Source of the DNA: Fistulifera solaris
Lineage: Eukaryota; Bacillariophyta; Bacillariophyceae; Naviculales; Stauroneidaceae
Assembly (NCBI GenBank): GCA_030295235.1
Contig: AP026139.1
Coordinates: 682,001 to 746,000, forward strand
Reading direction: 5' to 3'
Length of the DNA: 64,000 nucleotides
The notes beneath the pieces were generated by a model that was not told the DNA's origin, did no database searches, and worked only from the letters and a program-made list of their open reading frames with translations. The position numbers and the translations under genes are program-made. Positions 19,920 to 31,599 of the stretch are shown here, piece after piece; position 1 is the stretch's first letter, and each line of letters opens with the position of its first letter.

Positions 19920-20969
19920 AGATCAAACTCATAAGCGGGGGAGCACGGCCGAATATGCCGGAGAGGTTGCCGAGAAGGCAGATGAATTGTCATTGTCAGT
20001 GGAAGCCATTTTGGAGATGACATTAGATTCGTTGTTCACGTCTTTATGTTTCTCGTTGGTATTGGCATCCTTGCCCTTGCCGTTCTTGTTCTTGGCGGCG
20101 GGTTTTTTGTTGGCAGATGGACGATCCGGGTTGTTGGCGTTCGAGAAGCATTTGCTCCAAGGGTGACCAGCACCTGGGTGGATGGGACAGTCATCTTTTG
20201 CTTGAACGGTTCTCTTTGCTTTTTTGTTGTCGTTGTATTTGTTGGTGTTTTTGGGCGCTTGTTGTTGTTATTGTCGTTGTTGTTGTTGTTGCTTTTGTTG
20301 AGGTTCTTGCGAAGGTTTACAGCTTCATCGAGTTCCTGGAGAGCTTTGAAATACTGACGGACTGTGAGGATGTCAACATCCGAGAGAGATTCGCGACCGG
20401 CAGTGATGAATGCTGCCTGCCAATCATTCGGCATTGCGTCGAAGAAGTACTGCTTGATGAATGCCTCAGGAAAGAGACAGTTGGGACCGGGAAGCCATTC
20501 AATGTACTGGTTGTACGTGTTCATGAGGCCGTAGAAGACCTCGGTTGGCATGCCTCGCGGTTTCTTCTTCTTGTGGATCTGGTTGACCAAATCGTGTTGG
20601 GTTTTTTCGTTGGCGTAGTGGTCGGCCAACCAAGCCATGACGAGGTTCTCAAACTTGGCGACGACGTCTTTTTTGCCCGTGGGGATGAAGTTCGTGATCG
20701 TGTTCCAATTTTCTTGATGGAACGGAGAGAGTGCGCTTGAACGCGATTGGTAGCGAAGCTTCGAGGTCGGTTTCGACAGTGACGACTTGGACGATTTCGG
20801 GGATGACAATGGTCACATGCTGCATGATCTTGCGAATGCCGAAATCGTTCAACAACGGAACAACAATTTCGTACTTGTTTTTCTTGATCATCCACTTGAT
20901 GGGGGTGCGATCGGTGGGGTCGAAGACATAAGCCCAGTCAGGAGTAGTAGTAGTAGTAGGAGAGGTCAT
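19920..20969 (-). pseudogene. retrotransposon Gag, frame-broken
   Basis: Gag begins at the ATG at 20969 (MTSPTTTTTPDWAYVFDPTD) and changes frame near 20720. It then carries the capsid-like part (NFIPTGKKDVVAKFENLV, EWLPGPNCLFPEAFIKQYFF), a Lys/Asn-rich stretch encoded by TTG-type repeats, and in a further frame near 20150-20195 a knuckle CPIHPGAGHPWSKC. This C-x2-H-x5-H-x3-4-C knuckle differs from the retroviral CCHC and resembles that of other stramenopile elements. Confidence 0.75.
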
Positions 20970-21012
20970 TTTCTGAAAAAAATTTACGTAGGAATTTTTG
21001 CTCTGATCAGAA

Positions 21013-21311
21013 TGCGTTACCTACAATGAAGTTTTGCAGATAAATGAAAATTATGAGAAGAGTTACGTTTGTAAACTATTCGAATGAAAGTTTTCACAAA
21101 AGTCGATCTAATCGGAAAAGGACTCCCGCCGGTCGTGGGAGTTCAAGATTCAATTCCCACCAGTCGTGGGAGTTGTGATGTAGACTCCCACAGAGGATTC
21201 CCACACGGGTTCAGGATCCGAAGTGGGAATGTTATCCTTGGTCTCGGCCCGATAGGGTTAGAGGCCGTGATTCTTAACTGCATAAGGTTCAGGTTAATCC
21301 TGGGCATTGCA
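21013..21311 (-). repeat. 5' LTR (299 bp)
   Basis: Identical to the 3' LTR as far as I can read. As the element lies on the minus strand, this copy carries its promoter. Confidence 0.9.
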
Positions 21312-21316
21312 GACGG
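21312..21316. repeat. target-site duplication, right
   Basis: GACGG directly after the right LTR, equal to 15976-15980. Confidence 0.85.
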
Positions 21317-22138
21317 GTGTGTGACTATGATGTAACAATTTCTTTTTAATTTCACTTAAAACCAGGGTAAACCGTACCGATGCGCGATGCGCATGAGTGA
21401 GAAAACGAGCTAGGATGGTCATGAGTCATGAGGCAATTGATGAATCCCGTGTAGGAATTCCATGTTGTTAGGTTTCAGGTTGGATTGCTTTCGTTGTGTC
21501 TTTTTCTGCGAAGAACTGTAAACCGTGCGACGGACGGTCGTTCCACGAACTTGGGATTGGTTACCACTACGACCTACCTTACTTTGACACGACACACTCG
21601 ACATGACTCTAGATTATGAAGTAGTCTCGTATGGTGGGAGAACGTGTCACACTCGTGAATGACGTAAACATTCGGGCGCGCCAACATGCTGCTTCGAGGA
21701 CCAAGTCGAGGACCATAAGAATAGCTGAGACGCGATGCGCGATTGGGGTACTGTTGGAGTATCACTGCTCAACTCCTAACGTACCCAACGGATCAATTTT
21801 TCGTTGGCCCTTGTGTTGTACGGAGTACAAAAATACACAAATGTACGTGCACATGGAGAAGAAAGGGGGGGAGAAACTCGTCTTCGGCAAAAAATCGAAT
21901 GTTGTTGTTGTCGTTGTTTCGCATTAAATAAAAAACCCTTTACGCTTCGATTCATTCATTTGTTAATAATTGAACTCTACAATAAACAAGTTGTGGCAAT
22001 TCTATCAGTAGCCGCTTCGTTGATTGAAGTCAAATTCGTACAACATCGAACTCTAAAAACGAGCCTCCGTAGTGAAGCCCTTGCTTCTCGTTCGTCGCAT
22101 CATAGATTTCTTTCTTTCTCCGTTAAACGAACTGAAAT
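21317..22138. other. intergenic upstream of the FEA1-like gene
   Basis: 822 bp with small overlapping ORFs on both strands but no family signature. It probably holds the promoter of the large gene that follows. Confidence 0.5.
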
Positions 22139-25100
22139 ATGACATTCCAAAGGAGCATATTCGCTCTCTTGGCCATGACTTGCTTGTCGTACGGCTTTAT
22201 TACACAAGATGGAAATGGATTCAAGGCGACGAGCGATGTGACCGAAACGTAAGTGCCTTCTGATGAATGAAGTTTCTCTTGACATACAAAATCTCATTTC
22301 GTACTCTTTCTTTCTTTCTTTCTTTCTTTCTCAAACAGAATGAACTTGGCACTCGATATACAAGCCATGCGTCTCGCGGGGAATGATTTTGCGGCCAAAA
22401 GAACATTTACGTCAATGGCACGAACGGAGGAGAGTTGACCTTGCAAATCTTGAGCAAAGGTGCTTCACGACGATGGCCCGATAGTCCCTTTTACAATATC
22501 TATCGACACGAATTCACAGTATTGGGACAAAAGAAGAACACGATACACTGGGAAACTTTGATGGGGCGCCCGCGGAAGAATATGCCGATCGGTTGGTCCT
22601 CGATTTGTTTGACTTGCAAGTGGAACACATTCAAGCGGAAGCCACCGTGATTCTGCACGTCATGATGGCTTACCTCAGTGAACTCTTTGACATGGTACAA
22701 GCATGCTATACCATTGCGGATGGAACATCCACCAATGTCAATGGTGATACCAACAAAATGCTCCTACTCCTCGATCAAGCGGCCGCTCTTTACGTTGGAG
22801 CCGAACAAACACGCGGTGAATCGACGGGTTTTCTTTTGTACAATTTAGCGCAAGTCACGGGAGCATTTTTTGGACAAGATACCGATGGCGTGGAAGTCAA
22901 AATCAATCGGTTGGTCATTGAACTCTTGCACAGTCTGCAATCCAAAATTAGTAGCGGGACGTGCGCCAGCATGGAGGGATACGTTGTCATTCGGGAAGAA
23001 GTCAAACTCTTGTTCAAATACGCCAACACGATTGTGGTACAAATGATGCTGCATCATATTCAGGAAGATACCGAAACCAAGGCGGATTTTGTCGAATTGT
23101 ACGCCTTGGCGCTCATGCCACAAATCTCCATTTGCGATGACGCGGCTCATGATCTATTACTTAGCTCGGTCGTCGGAGAAGGTCTCAACGATTCGAATCA
23201 AGCCACCGTGATCTCGACGCTGCAAAGTGTGTACGATTGTTTCAACATTAATTGTGAACTGGTGGGTGCCTACCAAGGTGACCGCCTTCCCGCCTGTAGC
23301 GACACGGTGACTTCCTTCCCTGCATTAGCGTCTTATCAACCGACCAAGGATGTACGCAGCAAATCATACATCGATCGAGATATTCGGCAAATGAGTATAT
23401 TCATGGCGTACGGAGACTTTAAGGCAGCGTATGATTGGTACCGATTTGGTTGGAACAGCAACGTCAAGTTAAGAGATTTTGCATTGAATGCAAAAGGCGA
23501 TTCCGTCGATTTGTATATGGAATATTTTACCGACGAACGATATTATCCCGACAACTTGCTGAGAAATGCCTTCCAGAAGAGTGCCCCTTTTCAAATGGCA
23601 TCCGATAAACAACGCGAAAGTTTGATCAAGGGTACCATTAACGGCATACTTATGTTTTGGGCCGTCGTCGATAGTTTAGATCAAGCGGGACAGAACTGTG
23701 ACGCCGGCAACGTCGACGCCGCTACCGAATATTGGGACACCGCTGCGGCATATTTTGTGGGATCTGCGGAAGGACAGGGACCAATGGGGGAAGATGGAGG
23801 CCAGTTTCTGTTTGGCGTCGCCAAAGACATGTGTACTGGTTTTGAAACCTGTGAACCCAATATTGGTTCTACTTTAAATGCTGCTGTGATGGCGTCGTTC
23901 AAGACCGGCAAGTCCATGCTGACGGAAGGTACCACCAACTGCTTTGGAGTGAAAGATCTCTCTGGAGACATGGTCATTGAAATTACGAAAATCTTAGTCC
24001 AGGCAACACTCTGGCACGCAGCACGAGTGTCCGAAGGTTTGGAAATGGCACAAGGTGCCCTTTTGGCGTATTCTCGATCACTACTTCCAGGCATTGAGGC
24101 TGCGAACCCTACAGCCGCCGCCACGATTGACAGCAATACCAATTACTTTTTCGAAGCCACTATCACAACCGACATGTCGGCTGTAGTGAATGCTTTTTCC
24201 CAGTCTTTGAGTCAGATGGAAATAAACTGTGCAGATATCGGGGACATTACAGTCAAAGGACAAACTGGCGGTGTTTGTGTCGGAGATCAATTCTTATCGA
24301 CACCAACGATGGCTCCAAATCCGGCCCCAAGTGTTTCCGCCCCACAATCTCCTTCAGCAGAATATCCTGTCGACTCTCCTGTTAATGTCGATTCGCCGAC
24401 GCGAGCACCTAATTTGCCTGAAAGTCGTGTTCCTATCTACATACCGGATGTGCACGAAGGCGGTCTTGCATGGGGACGCTATATGTTTTCCAACGAAACG
24501 ATTGCACAATCTGATTCTCTCTTCACTCTGGATATTCGAGATATGCACGATGCTCCGACTCCCCTGGATGCGCTGCTTGTCTACAATCAAACGTCAAGGA
24601 ACAGCGATGGACTGTCGCTGACTGGCAACTCGTCGATAAACAGTCTAAAAGAATTCAGCACCAAAGCATCAACATTCATGTCGCAGGATCCCATGTACAA
24701 TTTCTACAGGATTGCACTCTATGAGGATGAGGCTTTTGATGACGTCGTCAATGCCGCAGGATGGCCATTTGGAAATGCCGTGGTTGAGCTGGCCTTGGCT
24801 CCAAAGAATGGGAACGATCCTGTTTTAGCCTCTAAGGCAGCTGTGGTAATGAACATTTGGATAATGATCGTGCATCGGCTGTATGAATCCGCTCGACAGT
24901 GCAGAGCGAACTCTTGGTCGCCTCGGTGGATTGACTCGGCTGTTGCGCTCTGGATTGGACAGCAACAAGGAGAAGGAAAATACAACAGTGGATGGAGTAT
25001 GTACAGAGTCGCTCAAGATGCTGCCATGTTTTACGGGAATAACGAAGGTGAAGCAATATCAAACGGAGAAGTGCTCACTCTTCTGATCGCACTACAACAG

Positions 25101-28100
25101 GAAGGCACAAAATGTGACGGATCGTCTGAAACATACCTTTCTTACAAGTTTCTAGTCGACGAAACGATTCGTGTGATGTCCACTCCGCTCCTACAGAATC
25201 TTTTGTATCACATGAGTGAAGACAACTTTGAATACGTTGAGTTGTATGCCTTAGCCTTTATTCCGCAGGCGCTATCTTGTAACGAGGGTTGGTATTCTAA
25301 CTTAAGAGATTCGTTGTATGAGAAATTTGAGAGAAACACAAGAATCAATGAACCTTTCATCGAGATCTTTTCTGACGTTTTGATATGCCTAAAAATGGAA
25401 TGCTCAGACCTAGGTAACATATCTACTGCGGGCGCTTTTCTAAAAGACCTTGTTACTGGCCTATGTGGACGTTTGGAATCCGCTGCAACAGATAAAGTCT
25501 TGGCTGGATATGCAATCACAAGTTCTAACGGAGAGCTGGAACGCATCGATCTCGATATTCATCAGATTGAGCTCTTCATGCGAACATCCTCTTACGACTT
25601 AGCTAGCGACGTTTACGCAAATGGCCGCAATATGATAATCACAGGAGCCCGTAATCTGCACTCACTTAAGGACTTTACAGATGCAATTCCATCGATGAAT
25701 ACAGGGGGTCTCTTTCAAAAGTTCAAGTCGTACTCAAACGCTGACTCCGACAGCTTTATATCAGATCAAGCACTTTCTTTACTTGAGGGAGGTGATGGTA
25801 CTCGTTATGACGGTGCATCTCGGCGCCAACTTTCTGAAGCAATGCTCCGACATTCCCAGACAACTGTCGCTCTTTTATTGTTCGTCGGCAAGATGTATGA
25901 AGCTGTAGAAAAATGTGAAGAAGCAGGCGGACAGCAGCAAGTGGACGAAGCTGCGGCCTTCTTCATAGGGTCTATGGAAGGTCGACGTACGGGTGGTGAC
26001 ATTACCAAACATGGCAAGTTGATGTATGCTCTGGCAAATGAAATGTGTTCTTTCTTTGAAGAATGTACCAACAATGAAGAAGCCAAGAGCAATGAATTTA
26101 TTCTATTCGCTTTGAATGACTTAAAACAAGCCATCACCGAAGGCAAATGCGAGCAGGCAAAATCCAAATTGAAAGAAAGCATCATTCCGAATTTGTATAC
26201 CTCTACTATACAAGGAACGTTGCTTTTTGCTGAGATCAACTCTGAGTTGCCACCACAGACAGACAATGCTACTTTGGCCGCTGGCGATATGATCGCAAAA
26301 TCAATCTTGCCAGTGGTTGCAAACATATCATCCAGCAGTGCTGCTATAATAAGTGAAAATATGGAATTCAGTCGTAGTAACAAGCCTGTCAAGGATGGCG
26401 CCGAGGCTGTCTTCGATGCAATCGCATCTGTCTTGAATTCCACTGGTATTGGATGTTCGCAAATTGGTCGCTTGGTGTTTACTCCACTTGCAGTGTTGGA
26501 GATGAAGGCGAACAGCCGGATCCCGAAACGCCAACAAATCTCGGCAATGACCTTTACGTGACTACAACATATGTTCAAGACAGAGCGGAGATTGGTCTTG
26601 ATGTAAAGGATATGCTAGACTTGTTGAGTACCGGTGATCGCGAGGATCAGGCACTCCTTGTTTATCAGGAAGGAAGGCATTCAGATGTTTATGACAGCGA
26701 GGGCAGAGGGTTGACCTTCGGTCGCTAGGCGGATTTTCCTTAAGTGCTAACACGTCTAACCCACTATACACAATGGCGGTGTATGCGCTTCGAGGTCCAA
26801 ATGGCATATATCGTGACAGGGATGCTTGGCTATATGCGGATACTGTTGTTCGAGAATCGTTATCAAAGTCCACAATTGCTGCCGAAGCAGCTGTCGCGTT
26901 GAATCTTTGGATGGAGCTGGCAAGAGAGCTTTACAGCACCTTTACGCTGTGCAAACAAAGCAAAGTGACCGATGAAGATGGGATCCATTCCATTGACGAA
27001 GCGGTTGCGTATTGGATCGGTGATGGACAAATAGCTGGCGAATCCCAGAAGGGCCATCTTCTTTATGCACTTGCCGAGAAAATGGCTGAAAATTTTGGAC
27101 TAGACGAAGCCGGACAATCTAGGACCAACGTCAACATTTTGCGCCTCTTCCATGAGGCGAAATTAGAGGTTTCCTTACCCGGAGCTTGCAAGGATAGATC
27201 TGCAATCCATCGCGTTCGTCATGTGGTAAACAAAATTCTGTCACAAATGATCCTATTAAACATTCAAGCTTTAATCCATTATCTCCGAGTCAACGACCGT
27301 GATCGAGTATGGGTATATGCACATGGTGTCATTCCATTGATCGCTGGTTGTAGTCCGGCTGCATTCGAATATCTTCGACAAGAACTTCTTGAAGATCAAT
27401 ACTCTGCGAGTGATGTTGAAAGTATCATACAGCGCATTTATTCCGTTTTCCCATGTTTCGGACTCAAATGCGATGACATCGGTAAACATTCAACAGAGAC
27501 GACCTCGTCTTGCACCGATCCGCCAGCACGAACGCCGCTAGCAGGGTACAAGCCATACAGTGATGTTTCTGAAGAATCCAAAATAGACTTGGATATTTTG
27601 GAAATGGGCATTTTGATGGAAATGGAAGCTTACGAAGCTGCCGAAGATCTATACATTTACGGAAAGCATGTTTCTTCTGCGTCTGATGGAGGTCAGACTG
27701 CGTTGAGTTTGCAGTCTCTGGCTACTCTTTCCGACCGATCAAAGGCACCAGAACTTGAAGCCTTCAAAGTATACTTCGGCGGAGACGAGAAATACGCCGA
27801 TTCTATTATCGCTCCGCTGTTTTCTAGTGGCAGCAAGTACGACAAGACCGAGCGTCGGGTTATTGCTACCGGTGTCTCCCAATACCTGGTTATGTATGCG
27901 GCTATTTTGGATTCAATGTACGAATCAAATGAAAAATGCGAATCTTCTGACAAAAGCAATGTAGATGCCGCTATCCACTCGTGGGATAAAGCTGCAGCTT
28001 ACATCACAGGTCACCTAGAGGGCTACGATGAAGACGGATTGTCGGAGGGACTTTTCTTGTGGGGCCTGGCCTCGCAAAACTGCGAAGAATTCGGCACCTG

Positions 28101-28821
28101 CTCCGACGAAACACCAGGCTCGGCTATTGTTAATGATAGAATATCCACGATTCTTTACGCAGGTCGCGGTGCTATTCTCGGCGGCAATTGCGCTGAGCTG
28201 CGCAAAGCGAGATCCCAACTTATTCCTCTACTCCAGGCACCTCTTATTCAAGCATCATTGAGCTCTCTTTCCAAGCTCAATACAAGAAACGGTGCTTCGG
28301 ACTCTTTACTTCACGCTGAAGCCCATGTGCGTTCATTGGCGATCCTTCCATCGATAGCTGAGAAGGACCGGGGAAGTGCTGATATAATCAGCAAGAACAT
28401 GGGCATTGACAACACGGCTTTGGTTGATGGCGTCCCCGCCGTAGCGTCTGCGTTCGCCTCCTCGATAAGTAAACTTGGAATTGATTGTAACAATGTTGGA
28501 CAATCGAAGACAATTAACGCGTGCACAGGCGATGTGAAAGGAATGAGCACTGGTGCAATAATTGGAATTGTGCTGGCACTTCTTGTTCCGATTATTGCAG
28601 CATACTTCATCATTAGACGCAGAGGAAGGAAAAAGTCTGAAGAGCTTACAGCATTTGTGCCTCCTAAAGGCGAGTTCAACCACGAGAGCAACGCGGATTC
28701 GGAACCGGAGCAGCCCCGGTCAGACAGCAACGGCAACAAAGGGAATAGCGAGAACCCAAATTACACTATTTCTGACGACGACGATGACGGCGTAAGCACC
28801 ACCGAGCCCGATATCGTGTGA
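22139..28821 (+). CDS. giant type I membrane protein with six FEA1-like repeats (four 1-base breaks)
   Basis: Two exons, 22139-22248 and 22339-28821; the intron has donor GTAAGT and a (TTTC)6 tract before AG. Counting four missing single bases (22397-22400, near 22512, 26465 and 26720) the length divides exactly by three, giving about 2,198 residues. Signal peptide: MTFQRSIFALLAMTCLSYGF. Six related units of about 330-360 residues follow, starting near 22340, 23361, 24450, 25540, 26570 and 27580. Each has a D-x-DI-x-x-M opening, a later Y-x-x-G-x-N/H-S, a Leu-rich L-x-x-L/F segment, D-x-A-A-x-(Y/W)-(F/W)-x-G, a YALA-like block, and a closing C-x-x-(I/L)-G then Cys. A Pro/Ser linker sits between units 2 and 3 (24301-24430). 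A transmembrane helix (IIGIVLALLVPIIAAYFII), RRRGRKK and an acidic cytosolic tail end the protein. The unit resembles FEA1 / ISIP2A-type iron-assimilation domains. Surface iron uptake is inferred. Confidence 0.7.
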
Positions 28822-29042
28822 AAATCCTGATTTTATTGAATGTTGATAGATTCTACGACAACAGCTCAACCCTTTGAGCTCCAGAAGGATGCGTGACCCT
28901 CGGACCTAATAGCACACAAAGATTCGACGCGGTGCGCCATTGCAAAACCAGACCCAAGTATCTGCACAATCAAGTAAACGTCGCTCGTCGTCCGCGAAAG
29001 TTCTAGTAAGTATCATGTCATTATAAATAAATTATCGCACAG

Positions 29043-29855
29043 TTATAGTTTCATGTTGAGAAGAAAGTCAGGGAATGAAACATCTACCTTTCCGCTGTCC
29101 CCCGGAACGCTCAGGGGTCTCGGTAGATTGATACATGATCCATTGTTTGTCAAACCGACGACGATATTAGAACAATCGAAGCTCACACCGCCGTTCTCAC
29201 AAAATTCACACGAATTACATGGGTAATCAGCCAGACTGACTTCACACCCGCACAAACTTGCGCTTTCAGCGAAGGCACTAGTCGCATTCGACTCATTCAC
29301 GGGCTCGTCCTCTCCCAAACAAACGTCAAAACCAAAGTTCAAAGTTCCAACATTGATCGGACCGATGCTTATATCCGCGAAGAAGACATTCTTCGTCAGA
29401 TATTGATCGTCGAAGTCCACAATCACTTCGAAGCCAGGCGTTGCGCATATTCTTCGCGTTAATGGGTCACATAACTCGTCCGTGTAAATCTCAACTTTAA
29501 CTTGTCTTTCGATCAAAAGAGGGATCAGCAACATGGTTTCGCAATTGATGGATCCTGTGAACTGGTCTTCCAGCAGTTTGCATGGTCGGAGCAAATCAAA
29601 CCACCTTGGCAATAAAGATAGCTGGCCGCCATCTGCATTATCTCCGTTTGAATCGCCACCATCGTCAACAGCATCGCCGCTTTCTTTCTTGGTGCTTTTC
29701 TTTTGAGCCGACGCGTCGGGTGAATTTCGAACAATATGGTTGAGCTTCCTTGCTGCACCCCTCACTCTTGATGCAGGCATGTCGTCGACGACTCCTCTGG
29801 CGCCAACAGCGAGCGCCCATAAAAGAGCCAGCAGACGATACAGCGTGGTTCTCAT
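29043..29855 (-). CDS. secreted Cys-rich protein of unknown function
   Basis: I start at 29855 (MRTTLYRLLALLWALAVGARG), a clear signal peptide; the frame is open 17 codons further upstream without one. The product is about 270 residues. Residues about 30-80 are low in complexity, with Lys/Ser then Asp/Gly/Asn (DDGGDSNGDNADGG). The remainder is a compact domain with about 12 Cys, including PCKLLEDQFTGSINCETM, DELCDPLTRRICATPGFEV, CGCEVSLADYPCNSCEFC and FDCSNIVVGLTNNGSC. No catalytic motif seen. It should enter the secretory pathway and be disulphide-bonded. I do not recognise the family; similar Cys-patterned secreted proteins with NxSC ends are frequent in diatoms. Confidence 0.6.
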   Translation of the reverse strand: MRTTLYRLLALLWALAVGARGVVDDMPASRVRGAARKLNHIVRNSPDASAQKKSTKKESGDAVDDGGDSNGDNADGGQLSLLPRWFDLLRPCKLLEDQFTGSINCETMLLIPLLIERQVKVEIYTDELCDPLTRRICATPGFEVIVDFDDQYLTKNVFFADISIGPINVGTLNFGFDVCLGEDEPVNESNATSAFAESASLCGCEVSLADYPCNSCEFCENGGVSFDCSNIVVGLTNNGSCINLPRPLSVPGDSGKVDVSFPDFLLNMKL

Positions 29856-30822
29856 TGTCAAAGGTGGTGTTATAGATCGATTAAAAAATTGGTCAGGATT
29901 TTGCACGAATTTCTATCTTTGTCATGACAAGAAGATTTGTGTCTCGTGTTCCATTCTAATTGGATCTTGTGAGCACATCGGTTGGGCTTCTTTACGACAC
30001 AATGAGTAATTAGTAATAATTACTTATTGCGTTACGAGAGTGATTTTCTCGTTAGCTACAGTAGAAAATCGATTTTTAAAAAGACTCCTCGCAAGAACCT
30101 ATAACATTATTTCAGTAGGCTCCCTTTCTTGAGCCGTGCCTTGCCGCTATAGTGCGAGTACCAGATAGTGGACCCTTGGTCACAAACAAAAAATCCTTTA
30201 CAAGACAACTGCTTGTTTGAAACGTGTAAGAAAGTTATCGTTGTTCACTTTTTACGTTTTTCTTCCAAGAAATCAATCATCTCGCCATCGCCCCCCGTTC
30301 CCCAAGCATGAACCATAGTGTAACGTCTCTCAGAGAATGATGTGGCATTGTTTAAGAGACAACGAGCGACAGTGTAGCACAACCAGCCACTCCCAGTTCC
30401 TTGTTTCTCATGCTGTTATTTCGATCAGTGTTGATCGACTGCCTGGTATCCATGTCAACCTAACTGCAGTCATATCTGTGTGATGCTGTCGCATCCATTG
30501 ACTTATTAAAAGGAAACTTCTTGGACACAGTCAAATCAATATTCGATTACCGCATTCGGAAACTAAACAAGCCCAGCAACTAGCAGGTTGAAGAATTCCA
30601 TTTCGTTGTACGAGTGAATCGTGAGGGGAAACCAAACAGAAATGTGTGAAGCTGCTTTCAGGACAGTCACTCATGAAGGAAATGTAAGATAATAATAACG
30701 CAAACAGGACTTCCATGAACTAAAACTTGTCGATATGACGAACTACATTTCGCTAACGATGTCAAACATGTAATTAAATACTTTAAACAAATTAAAACTC
30801 ATTTCTAATGCAAAATTGAAAT
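29856..30822. other. intergenic
   Basis: 967 bp, AT-rich. Contains an imperfect palindrome AGTAATTAGTAATAATTACTTATT near 30004-30027. No gene or repeat family supported. Confidence 0.5.
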
Positions 30823-31599
30823 CTAATGAGAAATGTACCCCTGGTTGGCGTACTCCTTCATGGCGACACCGACCGGCTTGAAAAAGAAGGGCGTCTCCTC
30901 GACAACACCCAACTTGCTAACAAATTCTTGGAAGGCAAATGCTGTGATGGCAATCATGGCAAGACGTCCATTCTTAATTTCGTTGAGCTGCAGACGGCGT
31001 TGACCTTCCGGGTCCTTAGGGTACAGTCCCAAAGGATCGAATCCCAAGTTTCCAGGAAAGTAGTCGGCTTTCTTGGCTTGCGAGAAGCCGTAGGCTTCGA
31101 TGGCGGCGGCCGCCACTAAGCATACGACCCAGTACACGGGGCTGATCTTGCCCAAGCCACCGTTGAGAACGGAGGGAGCACGGTCCGTGGCGTCGACGAT
31201 CGAAGGAGCACCGAAGGTGGAGGCGAACTTTGTGTTGAAGAGTTCAGACATGGGCCATCCGGCCGCGGCGAGCATTGCCAAACGAGCGTGCTTGATTTCG
31301 GCTTCACGGTATTTCATGAGCGAGGCGTTATCCTTAGCGAATCCGAAGGGATCGAAGCCAACATCACCGGCGAGTGTTCCATCCAAAGCGATAGGACGAG
31401 TCATGAACGGAAGAGACTCTGACATTTTGGACGGAACAGGAATCGTGGGCACGCTTTCTTCTTGTGCGACGACAGGCTGTTCATTTTCAAGGGAGTCGGC
31501 CATGGCCAAATTCGTACTCTTCAAGATAAGCGACGATTGAGGAGCGAATGCCGAGGCACTGGCAAGACAAGTGAGAGTAATGGAGGCAGAAAACTTCAT
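30823..31599 (-). CDS. light-harvesting chlorophyll-binding protein (Lhc), copy 1
   Basis: A 258-residue fucoxanthin-chlorophyll antenna protein of the thylakoid membrane. I start at MKFSASITLTCLASASAF, a signal peptide ending in ASAF|AP, the diatom plastid-import site; the frame upstream is open but has no role. Three membrane helices are expected. Helix A has the chlorophyll-binding pattern EIKHARLAMLAAAGWP and helix C the matching EIKNGRLAMIAITAF; both follow FDP(F/L)G loops (DVGFDPFGFAK and NLGFDPLGLYP). The middle helix is VYWVVCLVAAAAIEAYG. The second FDPLG and KNGRLAM differ from major Lhcf proteins and point to an Lhcr- or Lhcq-like member; I cannot place it firmly. A linker rich in Glu/Val precedes the mature part. 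Confidence 0.9.
   Translation of the reverse strand: MKFSASITLTCLASASAFAPQSSLILKSTNLAMADSLENEQPVVAQEESVPTIPVPSKMSESLPFMTRPIALDGTLAGDVGFDPFGFAKDNASLMKYREAEIKHARLAMLAAAGWPMSELFNTKFASTFGAPSIVDATDRAPSVLNGGLGKISPVYWVVCLVAAAAIEAYGFSQAKKADYFPGNLGFDPLGLYPKDPEGQRRLQLNEIKNGRLAMIAITAFAFQEFVSKLGVVEETPFFFKPVGVAMKEYANQGYISH

Larger units (their letters stand above)
15981..21311 (-). mobile_element. Ty3/gypsy LTR retrotransposon (GyDi-like), full length 5.3 kb
   Basis: Complete element on the minus strand, bounded by two 299-bp LTRs starting TG and ending CA and by a 5-bp target duplication GACGG. The domain order from its 5' end is Gag (CHHC knuckle), aspartic protease (DSG), reverse transcriptase (YIDD), RNase H, and integrase (zinc finger, D-D-E, GPF module). 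Integrase after RNase H makes it Ty3/gypsy, not copia. The polypurine tract next to the 3' LTR (reverse complement of 16280-16290) is GAGAGGCAGAA. The sequence after the 5' LTR (reverse complement of 20990-21012) begins TTCTGATCAGAGC and does not show the usual TGG primer-binding start. LTRs look identical base for base, implying a recent insertion, yet the coding region changes frame about ten times. No env-like gene. Diatom gypsy elements have been named GyDi; I infer membership. Confidence 0.92.

Noticed and set aside
20117-20740. A 207-codon plus-strand ORF
   Set aside because: It is antisense to Gag of the retrotransposon, Val/Leu-rich because of the complementary Asn/Lys codons, and has no family signature.
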